From assembly GCA_913031525.1 (NCBI GenBank), contig CAJWGC010000053.1, forward strand, positions 1 through 7,355: DNA of 7,355 nucleotides, written 5' to 3'. The position numbers and the translations under genes are program-made. Positions 1 through 6,803 of this stretch are shown here, piece by piece; the stretch's first letter is position 1, and each line of letters opens with the position of its first letter. A model generated the notes under the pieces. That model saw nothing but the letters and a program-made list of their open reading frames with translations, was not told the origin of the DNA and did not search any database. Origin of the DNA: an uncultured Acidimicrobiia bacterium (GTDB lineage Bacteria > Actinomycetota > Acidimicrobiia > Spongiisociales > UBA5794).

Positions 1-2685
1 GTGGCATCAGTTCTTGCTGGTGGGCTTTTCTGGGCCAATCTTTGGTTGGCAGACCGCTTGTCTCCTCGAACTCTCCGCTTTGGCAGCAGCCCAGATGAAG
101 ACATCCTTGAGCGTTTTCAAGAGTGGGTAACGCCTCGGGTAAACAAATTCAGATTCTATGTCGCGGCTTTTTTGGGTATTGCACTTGGGCTCGGAGCATC
201 TGGATTTTGGCAGGAATTCCTCTTTTTCCGCCATGGTGGATCGTTCCTCGGTGTAGATCCCGTTTTCGGGGCCAATATCAGTCGTTACGTTTTCGATCTT
301 CCTTTCTATCGGAGTCTGTTCGACTGGACTTTCCAGTTGGTTGTCGTGATCACCCTTGTAACGGCAGCCCTTCACTACCTCAACGGGGGAGTCCAAATTC
401 AGGGACGCCAGCGAGTTAATCCGGGTATGAAGGTGCACCTCTCGGTGCTCTTTGGCGTACTGGCTTTACTCAAGGCCTTCGCGTATCTCCTCAATCAATG
501 GGAGCTGCTTTATTCAGATCGGGGCCAAGTGGTAGGTGCTTCTTACACAGATGTCAATGCGCAACTCCCTGCATTGCGCCTTCTCATGATCATTTCGATC
601 GTCGCAGCGGTGATTCTCCTGGTGAATTTGCGTTTTCGGGGATGGACATTGCCGATAGTGGCTCTTGGTTTGTGGCTCGGCTCTTCGATCATCGTCGGCG
701 GTCTATATCCCACCTTTGTGCAGCGTTTTCGCGTGGTCCCTGATGAGTTGAATAAAGAGGTCCCCTACGTCGAACAGAACATCGCATTTACCAGGGAGGC
801 CTATGGGCTATCGGCAGTCGGCGTTCGACCATTTGCTGCTTCTCCTGACTTGAGCGCGACTGATCTTGCAGTGAATCGTCAGACAATTGACAACATCCGG
901 TTGTGGGACCCTGAGGTCCTAGTCACTAATTACAAGGTCAACAACGAGATTAGGCCTTATTACTCGATCAACGATGTAGACGTCGATCGGTATCTGATAG
1001 ATGGTGAACTCACTCAAGTAATGATTTCGGCCCGCGAGCTCGATGAGGACAATATTCCGGGATCCGGATGGGTTATCGATAGGCTCGTCTACACGCACGG
1101 ATTTGGCGCTGTGGTGAGCCCGGCTAATGAGGTATTGGGTTTACCCGGAGCTCCCTCTGCGCTAGTGGACAAGATCCCTCCTGTAACCGATACGGCAGCA
1201 GCCGAAGTTTTGACCATTGAGCAGCCTCGTATTTATTTCTCCGATCAAGCAGAGTCGGATCATGTGGTCGTCGGGACTAATGAGCCAGAAGTTGATTTCC
1301 CGGTTGGTGAAGGTGGCGAGACGGAGAAAATTAATTACGACGGTGACGGAGGGATTGACCTTGGAGGATTTTTCCGGAGAGCTGCGTTTGCGCTGCGATT
1401 TGGCGAGGTCAATGTCCTTATTTCTGGACAACTTACGGACGATTCCAAGGTATTGATGGTGCGTAACGTGAGGGAGCGGGTAACGAAGGCTGCGCCGTTC
1501 CTTCGTGCCGATGCTGATCCGTACCTCGTTGTTCTTGACGGTCGACTGATTTGGGTTGTCGACATGTACACCACCACCAACTGGTATCCGTACTCCAGCT
1601 CCGCTGACACCGGTCGTCTAGATCGGGTCCCTGGATTGCCTGAGAGATTCAATTACATTCGAAACTCTGTGAAAGCCACGGTGGACGCATTCGATGGCAC
1701 CATGTCCTTCTATGTGGTCGATCCTTCGGATCCGCTTATCGCTGCCCAACAAAAGATCTTTCCCGATCTATTCACTCCAGATTCGAGTATGCCTGACGGT
1801 TTGCGAGAGCATCTGCGATATCCAGAGGATCTTTTCCGCATTCAATCCGACATGTACCGTCTATATCACGTCACTACCGGTCCGGAATTCTTTTCTGAAG
1901 TCGATCCATGGCAGATCGCCCGAGATCCGTCGGACTCGCCACGTCCGCCGCTACGGGATCAGGTTGTAGATGCTTCTGGGGTTATCTACCGACCTATGCT
2001 TCCTTACTACTTATTGATGAGGCTTCCGGGCGACGAGGAGCTGTCGTTCATCCTTATGCAGCCGTTTACTCCTCGGCTTCGCCCCAACTTGTCTTCCTTT
2101 TTGGTAGCGAAATCAGGACCGAAAGATTACGGCCAACTGATCGACTATACGTTGCCAGCGGAGCGAGCCCAGCCGGGACCTGGCCAGATTGGCGATTTTA
2201 TTAATCAGAACACTGAAATTTCGGAGCAATTCACTTTGCTATCCACTGGTGGTTCTGAGCTAATTCAGGGCGCCATGCTCGTTGTTCCGGTAGAGGAATC
2301 TCTTCTATATGTGCAGCCGATCTATGTAGCGGCCGACACTGGGGGCACTACTGGTGTTCCGGAGTTGAATCGAGTGATCGTGTCGTTCGATGGCGAGATC
2401 GCGATTCGAGATACATTGGCTGAAGCGCTAGATGCAGTGTTCGGCGCCGCGGTGGAAGTGGATACTTCCGTTCCATCTTCTGGTGGCTCCCTGTCAGCGT
2501 CCAGTGAGATTCCCGCAGACGCTGCTGTTTTGATATCCGCGGCGGTTCAGGCATTCGCCGAGGCAGAAGCAGCGTTTGCTTCCGGTGACGAGGCTCTTTG
2601 GCTGCAGAAGAACAATGAGGCTGAAAATTTTGTCAAGAGGGCAGCTCGGCTCCTAGCCGAGCTGGAGGATGCGCCCTCCAACTAA
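1..2685 (+). CDS. UPF0182 family integral membrane protein, 5' end missing
   Basis: This is a large membrane protein of the UPF0182 family, whose molecular function is not known. The visible 894 residues begin inside a hydrophobic helix (about 1-19). Further helices follow at about 50-66, 108-127, 146-164, 192-209 and 216-236, and then a soluble region of about 650 residues that probably faces outward. Family landmarks are the FDLPFYRS stretch near residue 98, YYSINDVDVDRY near 320, VYTHGFGAVVSPAN near 363 and VVVGTNEPEVDFP near 422. The C-terminus (about 842-890) is an Ala/Glu-rich helix, as is usual in the family. Full-length members have about 900-1000 residues and an additional N-terminal helix, so some 60-80 residues are missing. 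The GTG at base 1 is therefore probably an internal valine codon, not the start. The stop TAA overlaps the stop of the convergent ATPase gene by 4 bases. The family call is confident; a link to the neighbouring iron transporter is not supported. Confidence 0.93.
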   Translation: MASVLAGGLFWANLWLADRLSPRTLRFGSSPDEDILERFQEWVTPRVNKFRFYVAAFLGIALGLGASGFWQEFLFFRHGGSFLGVDPVFGANISRYVFDLPFYRSLFDWTFQLVVVITLVTAALHYLNGGVQIQGRQRVNPGMKVHLSVLFGVLALLKAFAYLLNQWELLYSDRGQVVGASYTDVNAQLPALRLLMIISIVAAVILLVNLRFRGWTLPIVALGLWLGSSIIVGGLYPTFVQRFRVVPDELNKEVPYVEQNIAFTREAYGLSAVGVRPFAASPDLSATDLAVNRQTIDNIRLWDPEVLVTNYKVNNEIRPYYSINDVDVDRYLIDGELTQVMISARELDEDNIPGSGWVIDRLVYTHGFGAVVSPANEVLGLPGAPSALVDKIPPVTDTAAAEVLTIEQPRIYFSDQAESDHVVVGTNEPEVDFPVGEGGETEKINYDGDGGIDLGGFFRRAAFALRFGEVNVLISGQLTDDSKVLMVRNVRERVTKAAPFLRADADPYLVVLDGRLIWVVDMYTTTNWYPYSSSADTGRLDRVPGLPERFNYIRNSVKATVDAFDGTMSFYVVDPSDPLIAAQQKIFPDLFTPDSSMPDGLREHLRYPEDLFRIQSDMYRLYHVTTGPEFFSEVDPWQIARDPSDSPRPPLRDQVVDASGVIYRPMLPYYLLMRLPGDEELSFILMQPFTPRLRPNLSSFLVAKSGPKDYGQLIDYTLPAERAQPGPGQIGDFINQNTEISEQFTLLSTGGSELIQGAMLVVPVEESLLYVQPIYVAADTGGTTGVPELNRVIVSFDGEIAIRDTLAEALDAVFGAAVEVDTSVPSSGGSLSASSEIPADAAVLISAAVQAFAEAEAAFASGDEALWLQKNNEAENFVKRAARLLAELEDAPSN
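2642..2664. terminator. Perfect hairpin at the convergent gene junction, candidate terminator
   Basis: A perfect 10-bp inverted repeat, CAGCTCGGCT and AGCCGAGCTG, with a 3-base loop lies just inside the end of the UPF0182 gene. On the minus strand it starts 17 bases after the ATPase stop. A second hairpin (TGGAGG/CCTCCA, 2663-2680) sits between it and the stops. Neither strand has a clean U-tract directly after the stem: the minus side continues CCCTCTTGAC, and the plus side has only a loose T-rich stretch near 2691-2699. It could terminate the iron operon or both transcripts, but this is inferred from position and stem strength. Confidence 0.45.
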
Positions 2686-3797
2686 CGGGCTTCCTTTTCG
2701 CTGGATTCTTTTGGATAAGCTGCAACTCCTGGTCCTTGGTAAGTCAGGGCGACAGTCTCTCCACTTGTGAAAGAGGGCTTGGAAGTCGAACGGACGATGA
2801 GCTCAGTCCCGTTGAAGTCGATCCAATAAGTGCAACCATGACCGTAGAACTCCACTCTTTTCACTTGAGCTGAGCTCCCAGGCTCCAAGTGAATTTGCTC
2901 CGGCCTCAGGAGGAGAGTTTGTGGTCCAAATGCAGATTTAGCCAATGGAATCGCCCCAAGAACAGTTTGGGCTGTCGTCCCCTCTGCAAGTCCTGGAAGC
3001 AGATTCGCATTGCCGATAAAGGCTGCAACCCAGAGATCATGAGGTCTTTCATAGATTTCATGTGGTGACGCCTGTTGGCGAATTACTCCTGAGTCCATCA
3101 CAGCGATTTCATCGCTGAGAATGAAAGCTTCTTCTTGATCATGAGTGACGAACAAGGTGGTCATTCCTAGATCGCGCAGTAAAGATCGAGTTTCAGAGCG
3201 TACTGATGCGCGTAGAGAAGTGTCGAGATTGGAGAATGGTTCGTCGAGAAGCAAAACATGCGGCTGTGGGGCCAAGGAGCGAGCAATAGCGACTCTCTGT
3301 TTTTCGCCGCCAGACAACGTTGAAGGCATTCGTGATCCGAGTCCAGATAAACCGACCATTTCCAATATGTTTTCGACGATGGTCTCTCGCTTTTCGTTGT
3401 CTTTGGCTAATCCATAGGAAACGTTGTGAGCCACGTCAAGATGGGGGAAAAGCGCCCAGTCTTGGAATACCATGCCGATTTGACGTTTTTCGGGGGGCAT
3501 GAATGAGTGTGGATCGGAGAGGGTTTGATCCCCAAGGCGCACCGCTCCAGCTTCTGGTCGCTCGAGCCCTGCGATCACCCGTAGCAATGTGGTTTTGCCG
3601 CATCCGCTCGGTCCTAGGAGAGTTACGGACTCTCCAGGATCGATCTTCAGATCAATTCCGAGGAGTATGGGTCGAGAATCGATCTTTTTGTAAACGCTAT
3701 CAACTTCTAGCCCTTTGCGAGATGAAGGAACCATCACATCGATGGTATCAACGGCTAGCTCAGTTCCCAATTGCGAAGATTCTTGGAGATCGTTCAT
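2682..3797 (-). CDS. fbpC: Ferric-iron ABC transporter, ATP-binding protein (FbpC/AfuC type)
   Basis: This is the cytoplasmic ATPase that powers the iron importer encoded just upstream. All nucleotide-binding motifs are intact: Walker A GPSGCGKTT at 62-70, Q-loop Gln112 in FQDWALFP, signature LSGGEKQR at 161-168, Walker B VLLLDEP at 181-187 with Glu186, D-loop SNLD at 189-192, and switch His219 in VTHDQEEA. A C-terminal TOBE-like domain follows (about 280-355), as in the FbpC/PotA group; 371 residues is normal for that group. The ATG overlaps the permease stop as ATGA. No good Shine-Dalgarno sequence precedes it, so translation is probably coupled. The first 30 or so residues come before the usual domain start (LEVDSVYKK) and are not expected in the family. 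An internal ATG at codon 22 also lacks a ribosome site. Specificity for iron comes from the neighbouring binding protein; from the ATPase alone, a spermidine or thiamine system could not be excluded. Confidence 0.93.
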   Translation of the reverse strand: MNDLQESSQLGTELAVDTIDVMVPSSRKGLEVDSVYKKIDSRPILLGIDLKIDPGESVTLLGPSGCGKTTLLRVIAGLERPEAGAVRLGDQTLSDPHSFMPPEKRQIGMVFQDWALFPHLDVAHNVSYGLAKDNEKRETIVENILEMVGLSGLGSRMPSTLSGGEKQRVAIARSLAPQPHVLLLDEPFSNLDTSLRASVRSETRSLLRDLGMTTLFVTHDQEEAFILSDEIAVMDSGVIRQQASPHEIYERPHDLWVAAFIGNANLLPGLAEGTTAQTVLGAIPLAKSAFGPQTLLLRPEQIHLEPGSSAQVKRVEFYGHGCTYWIDFNGTELIVRSTSKPSFTSGETVALTYQGPGVAAYPKESSEKEAR

Positions 3798-5365
3798 TTC
3801 TTAACTTTTCGAGAATCAGGTATGGGGCGCGATTGTTCGAGTGCAGGCGAGTGAAACCGCTTATCGCTTCGCAGGTATAGGATGATTGGAAGGATCGCTG
3901 TTGCGACTATCAACAACGACGGAATCGCGGCTGCTGCCCAACGCGACTCTGCAGCAAGCTGCCAAACCCATATTGATGTGGTAGTTAATCCGAACGGTCT
4001 AATGAGTAGGGCTATCGGTAATTCCTTTAGAACATCGATAGCCACCAAGAACGCTCCTGCAATAGCACCGGAGCGGGCTATCGGGAAGTAGATCTGACGC
4101 ATTACGCGAGTTGGGCCGGCGCCCAGTGTATGGGCCGAGTCCACTATCGACGGAGTAATTTTTTCGAGACTGGCGTCTATCGATCCATAAGCCAGAGCCA
4201 TGAATCGGACGATGTAAGCGTAGACAAGCCCGATGAATGAGAGCAGGACAACGTTGGTTGGATTAGCTCCTGATGATTCGATGACCCAAGTAAGCATCAC
4301 CAACACCCCTATTCCTACAACTGGACCGGGAACTGCGTATCCAATTATCACGAGACGGGCTGCTCGTCGAACCGAAGGGCGGCCAGAGAACCTTGCTCCT
4401 CCTGCCGCAAATAGGGCTAAGAAGGCAGCTCCTCCTGCCGCTGCAATTGCGAATCCGAGGCTATTCGACAGAAATTCGAATGCGCGGGATAGATCTGTGA
4501 CTACCGCAGGGGATTTGAATATCCAGAAGAGCAATTGGGCGATGGGCATTGCGATTGCTAAAAAAAGGACGACGAGTGGGATAGCGATTGCAACGTTTCT
4601 TCTCCAGCCGCTTAACTTCACTCGCCTAAGTCCGCGAGATCCCCCGTGTTGGTAATACTTCGCTTGGCCGCGGAATACTCTTTCGACTGCAAGGATGATC
4701 ACGGCGATCAAAAGTACAAGTGCAGCGAGCTCGACCGCCGTCTCTCGGTCGAACATTCCCTGCCAGACTTGGTAAATACCAACAGAGATAGTCTTAACGT
4801 TGAAATATTGGACCGTGGCGAAGTCGGTGAGAGTCTCCATCATCACCAACGCAATTCCTACTGCGAGTGTGGGCCGCGCCATCGGCAGTATCACTCTTCT
4901 CGCAGCATTGAACCTGCTGTCTCCTAGTAAACGGGCGGATTCGTAGGTTGCTGACGTCTGTTCGCGAAATGCCAAGCGTGCAAGTATGTATACGTAAGGG
5001 TATAGCGTGAGTGTCATCACCACTGCGGCGCTCCATATCGAGTTCACATTTGGGAACCAGACATCCCTCCCGAAAAAGTTTCGCATCGCTGATTGGACTG
5101 GTCCAGCGAAGTCGAATATCGACAAAAAGACAAACCCAAGGATGTAGGCGGGCATCGCAAGCGGGAGCATTAATGACCAGGTGAATATTCGTCGGCCCGG
5201 AAAATCGTACATAGTTGTTAACCAAGCAAGGCCCGTTCCCAGAATCAGCGTTCCGGCGCTGACAAGAACGAGGAGGGCGCCGGTGGTCCACAGCATTCCA
5301 GGCAGAGGTCCTTGCCAAAGTTCGATCCAAGCTTCTTTTTTGGGAGAAATCGCACCGATCATCAC
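3794..5365 (-). CDS. fbpB: Ferric-iron ABC transporter permease, two fused permease domains (FbpB/AfuB type); true N-terminus probably upstream
   Basis: This is the membrane channel of the iron importer. The 523 residues from the GTG at 5365 contain two permease domains in tandem, each with the EAA-type loop that contacts the ATPase: SARLLGDSRFNAARRVILP near 143-161 and SAHTLGAGPTRVMRQIYFP near 410-428. A basic linker near 232-256 separates the halves. This duplicated architecture is typical of FbpB/ThiP-type permeases. The GTG has no ribosome binding site. Upstream, the same frame is open to a stop at 5543-5545 and encodes LRRKRRPFWSLITLGVVSF and then more hydrophobic residues, which is the expected first helix preceded by a positively charged tail. 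That 59-codon stretch has no ATG, GTG or TTG, so the native start is unresolved; the real protein should be about 30-40 residues longer. The 3' end (KKVKK, then TGA) overlaps the ATPase start. The function call is secure; the start is not. Confidence 0.9.
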   Translation of the reverse strand: MMIGAISPKKEAWIELWQGPLPGMLWTTGALLVLVSAGTLILGTGLAWLTTMYDFPGRRIFTWSLMLPLAMPAYILGFVFLSIFDFAGPVQSAMRNFFGRDVWFPNVNSIWSAAVVMTLTLYPYVYILARLAFREQTSATYESARLLGDSRFNAARRVILPMARPTLAVGIALVMMETLTDFATVQYFNVKTISVGIYQVWQGMFDRETAVELAALVLLIAVIILAVERVFRGQAKYYQHGGSRGLRRVKLSGWRRNVAIAIPLVVLFLAIAMPIAQLLFWIFKSPAVVTDLSRAFEFLSNSLGFAIAAAGGAAFLALFAAGGARFSGRPSVRRAARLVIIGYAVPGPVVGIGVLVMLTWVIESSGANPTNVVLLSFIGLVYAYIVRFMALAYGSIDASLEKITPSIVDSAHTLGAGPTRVMRQIYFPIARSGAIAGAFLVAIDVLKELPIALLIRPFGLTTTSIWVWQLAAESRWAAAAIPSLLIVATAILPIILYLRSDKRFHSPALEQSRPIPDSRKVKK

Positions 5366-5464
5366 AAGGAAGATGGGAGCTACAACGAACGAGACGACCC
5401 CTAGTGTGATTAAGGACCAGAATGGCCTTCTTTTTCGGCGAAGGAAGTGGTTAGTTGTAGTTAG

Positions 5465-5513
5465 TCGCCACGAAAGAGTTGAAGCCGGATAGGCCTCAAC
5501 TCTTTCGTGGCGA
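5465..5513 (-). terminator. Strong intercistronic stem-loop after the binding-protein gene
   Basis: An 18-bp perfect inverted repeat (arms 5465-5482 and 5496-5513, TCGCCACGAAAGAGTTGA and its complement) begins 10 bases past the binding-protein stop. After one A/C mismatch, three more pairs (GCC/GGC) close a 5-base loop. No U-tract follows on the minus strand, so it is not a classic intrinsic terminator. In binding-protein operons, such hairpins between the binding-protein gene and the permease often stop part of transcription, or protect the upstream message from 3' exonucleases, giving more binding protein than permease. That role is inferred here from strength and position. The arm nearest the permease also contains the GTG at 5469-5471 discussed under the permease start. 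Confidence 0.7.
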
Positions 5514-5522
5514 TGGTTAGGA

Positions 5523-6542
5523 TCACTCGTAGCCGGCCTTATTCATGATTTGGATCGCGTCTGCGTTCAGTATCGCAAATTCAGATGCATTCAATGAATC
5601 TTCCTTGAAGGTGCCCCATGGTCTTACTATCGGTGGGGGTTGTACGTTCGGATTGACAGGATACTCATGGTTTCCGTAGACGAATGCTTCTTGACCTTCG
5701 TCAGCGAGCCATTCAATCAGGTCGACCGCTAGATCTCGATTGTCAGATGCTGCTGTAACTCCGGCACCTGAGATATTGACGTGAACGCCACGGCCATCTT
5801 GATTGGCCCAGAAGGGAAGGACTGGGAAGTCAGGATCATCAGCGAGTAGTCGAGCCAAGTAGTAGTGATTTGTGACACCTACGTCGCACCCTCCGGCTGC
5901 GATAGTCTCCAAGATCCGGGTGTCCTTTGGCAAGATCTGAGCCTCGTTAGCGACCCATCCTTCGACGACCGCTAAGGCGTTGTCATACCCATGGTGGTAA
6001 ATCAGAGAGGCCACTAGTGACTGGGTGTATACGTTGGCTGCATTTCGCATACAGAGGCGCCCTTTCCACTTGGGATCAGCCAGGTCCTCGTATGTGCTGA
6101 GTTCGGACGGATCGACTCGGTCCGGGTGATACATGATGGTTCGGACTCGTTTTGATAGTCCTACCCACAGCTGATCTGGGTGGATCAGGTTTTCCGGTAG
6201 CAAATCGCCGATCTTGTCGGAGTCCATTGGCTGGAGAAGACCCTGGATAGCAGCAAGTTGGAGGTTTGAAGCGTCCACGGTCATGAAGATGTCTGCCAAT
6301 GTGCTCTCTCCTTCTGCCCGGAGCCGTTCGCGCATTGCTGCATCTTTCCCGAAGAGGAATTCGACATTGTTGGAGGTTTCTGTCGAGTAATCGGTGAATG
6401 CTTGTTCGAGGTCGTACTGCCTACCCGAATAAACCTGTATTTCTTTCTCATCAGATGAGGCTCCAATTATCCCGCAAGAAGAAACTATGAGCGAGAGAAG
6501 AAGAGAAAGTGCGATTAGCGGATTAATTCGCTTTAAGGACAT
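5523..6542 (-). CDS. fbpA: Ferric-iron-binding lipoprotein of an ABC importer (FutA/IdiA/FbpA type)
   Basis: This extracytoplasmic protein binds Fe(III) and delivers it to the permease. Residues 1-22 form a lipoprotein signal peptide (basic start, LIALSLLLSLIV core) ending in the lipobox VSSC with acylated Cys23, so the mature protein is membrane-anchored. It closely resembles cyanobacterial FutA proteins: VYSGRQYD at 37-44, LADIFMTVDA at 82-91, WVGLSKRVRTIMYHP at 126-140, NVYTQSLVASLI at 170-181, TNHYYLARL at 224-232, NQDGRGVHVNISGAGV at 247-262 and EYPVNPNV at 293-300. The expected iron-ligand tyrosines are Tyr43, Tyr172, Tyr227 and Tyr228. The position that is His in FutA (SSRHY) is Gln42 here. 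At 339 residues the length is normal. The ATG is supported by the site AGAAAGG five bases upstream. It is the first gene of the operon and is followed by a strong stem-loop. Fe(III) is the likely cargo; another cation or a chelate is possible because of the His change. Confidence 0.92.
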   Translation of the reverse strand: MSLKRINPLIALSLLLSLIVSSCGIIGASSDEKEIQVYSGRQYDLEQAFTDYSTETSNNVEFLFGKDAAMRERLRAEGESTLADIFMTVDASNLQLAAIQGLLQPMDSDKIGDLLPENLIHPDQLWVGLSKRVRTIMYHPDRVDPSELSTYEDLADPKWKGRLCMRNAANVYTQSLVASLIYHHGYDNALAVVEGWVANEAQILPKDTRILETIAAGGCDVGVTNHYYLARLLADDPDFPVLPFWANQDGRGVHVNISGAGVTAASDNRDLAVDLIEWLADEGQEAFVYGNHEYPVNPNVQPPPIVRPWGTFKEDSLNASEFAILNADAIQIMNKAGYE

Positions 6543-6547
6543 GGTGG

Positions 6548-6554
6548 CCTTTCT
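6548..6554 (-). promoter_or_regulatory. Ribosome binding site of the iron-binding lipoprotein gene
   Basis: AGAAAGG on the minus strand lies 5 bases (CCACC) before the ATG at 6542. It is the clearest Shine-Dalgarno sequence in the operon and fixes the start of the binding-protein gene. The permease and ATPase starts have nothing comparable. Confidence 0.75.
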
Positions 6555-6577
6555 TGGTAGGGCAAAGGTTACCTGCT

Positions 6578-6599
6578 GTTAGGGAGCCTAACGATTATG
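6578..6599 (-). promoter_or_regulatory. Candidate operator palindrome next to a -10 element, iron operon
   Basis: A perfect palindrome GTTAGG-GAG-CCTAAC (6578-6592) lies 35 bases upstream of the binding-protein start codon. One base further upstream on the minus strand is CATAAT (6594-6599), a fair -10 hexamer, which would put the transcription start near the centre of the palindrome. A repressor bound there would block initiation. The half-sites TTAGG/CCTAA are those of DtxR/IdeR-type iron boxes, but the spacing is 3 bases, not the 9 of the standard 19-bp box, so the assignment is tentative. A second small palindrome, AGGTTACCT (6566-6574), sits between it and the ribosome site. No convincing -35 hexamer is visible. 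Confidence 0.4.
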
Positions 6600-6619
6600 A
6601 CGAGACGAGGCGAAACGAG
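6600..6619. repeat. Short degenerate pentamer run (ACGAG-like)
   Basis: Four consecutive 5-base units read ACGAG, ACGAG, GCGAA, ACGAG on the plus strand, just upstream of the candidate -10 of the iron operon. The run is short and may be chance. A spacer role, or binding of a regulator to direct repeats, is possible but not shown. The rest of the gene-free stretch up to 6803 is AT-richer and shows no gene, RNA or clear terminator. Confidence 0.3.
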
Positions 6620-6803
6620 GATTATGGTCGAGAAATTTTGTCTTGTATTTCAGATTTTGCTGAGATGATGCGAACGTTTATTTATCCGATTTTTTCGATC
6701 TCTGCCGGTTCCAAATCCTCGGGCGTGCTAGATCTTCAGTGCTTTCCGAATTTCCCAACAGATCATTGAATGCCTAGTACATCGTTAGATTTCTGATCTT
6801 TTT

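Noticed and set aside
1..3. GTG at base 1 as the true start of the UPF0182 gene
   Set aside because: The window opens inside a membrane helix, and family members carry some 60-80 further N-terminal residues. No upstream sequence is available to show a ribosome site.
4794..5330. Long minus-strand open frame overlapping the permease gene
   Set aside because: It lies in another frame of the permease gene. Its translation is rich in Arg, Cys and His, with no hydrophobic or domain pattern.
5181..5492. Plus-strand open frame antisense to the permease start and stem-loop
   Set aside because: It is antisense to a clear coding region and runs through the hairpin; it has no recognisable domain.
6566..6592. 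Standard 19-bp DtxR/IdeR iron box
   Set aside because: Only the half-sites match. In every register tried, the 19-bp consensus fits poorly because the half-site spacing is wrong, so only a tentative operator is reported.
6554..6769. 71-codon plus-strand open frame in the spacer upstream of the iron operon
   Set aside because: It overlaps the ribosome site and likely promoter of the divergent gene, has no clear start signal, and its sequence resembles no protein pattern I know.
6787..6803. Small hairpin AGAT-TTCTG-ATCT followed by five T on the plus strand
   Set aside because: The stem is only 4 bp and no plus-strand gene lies upstream. On the minus strand, where the membrane protein gene ends, the T-run is on the wrong side.
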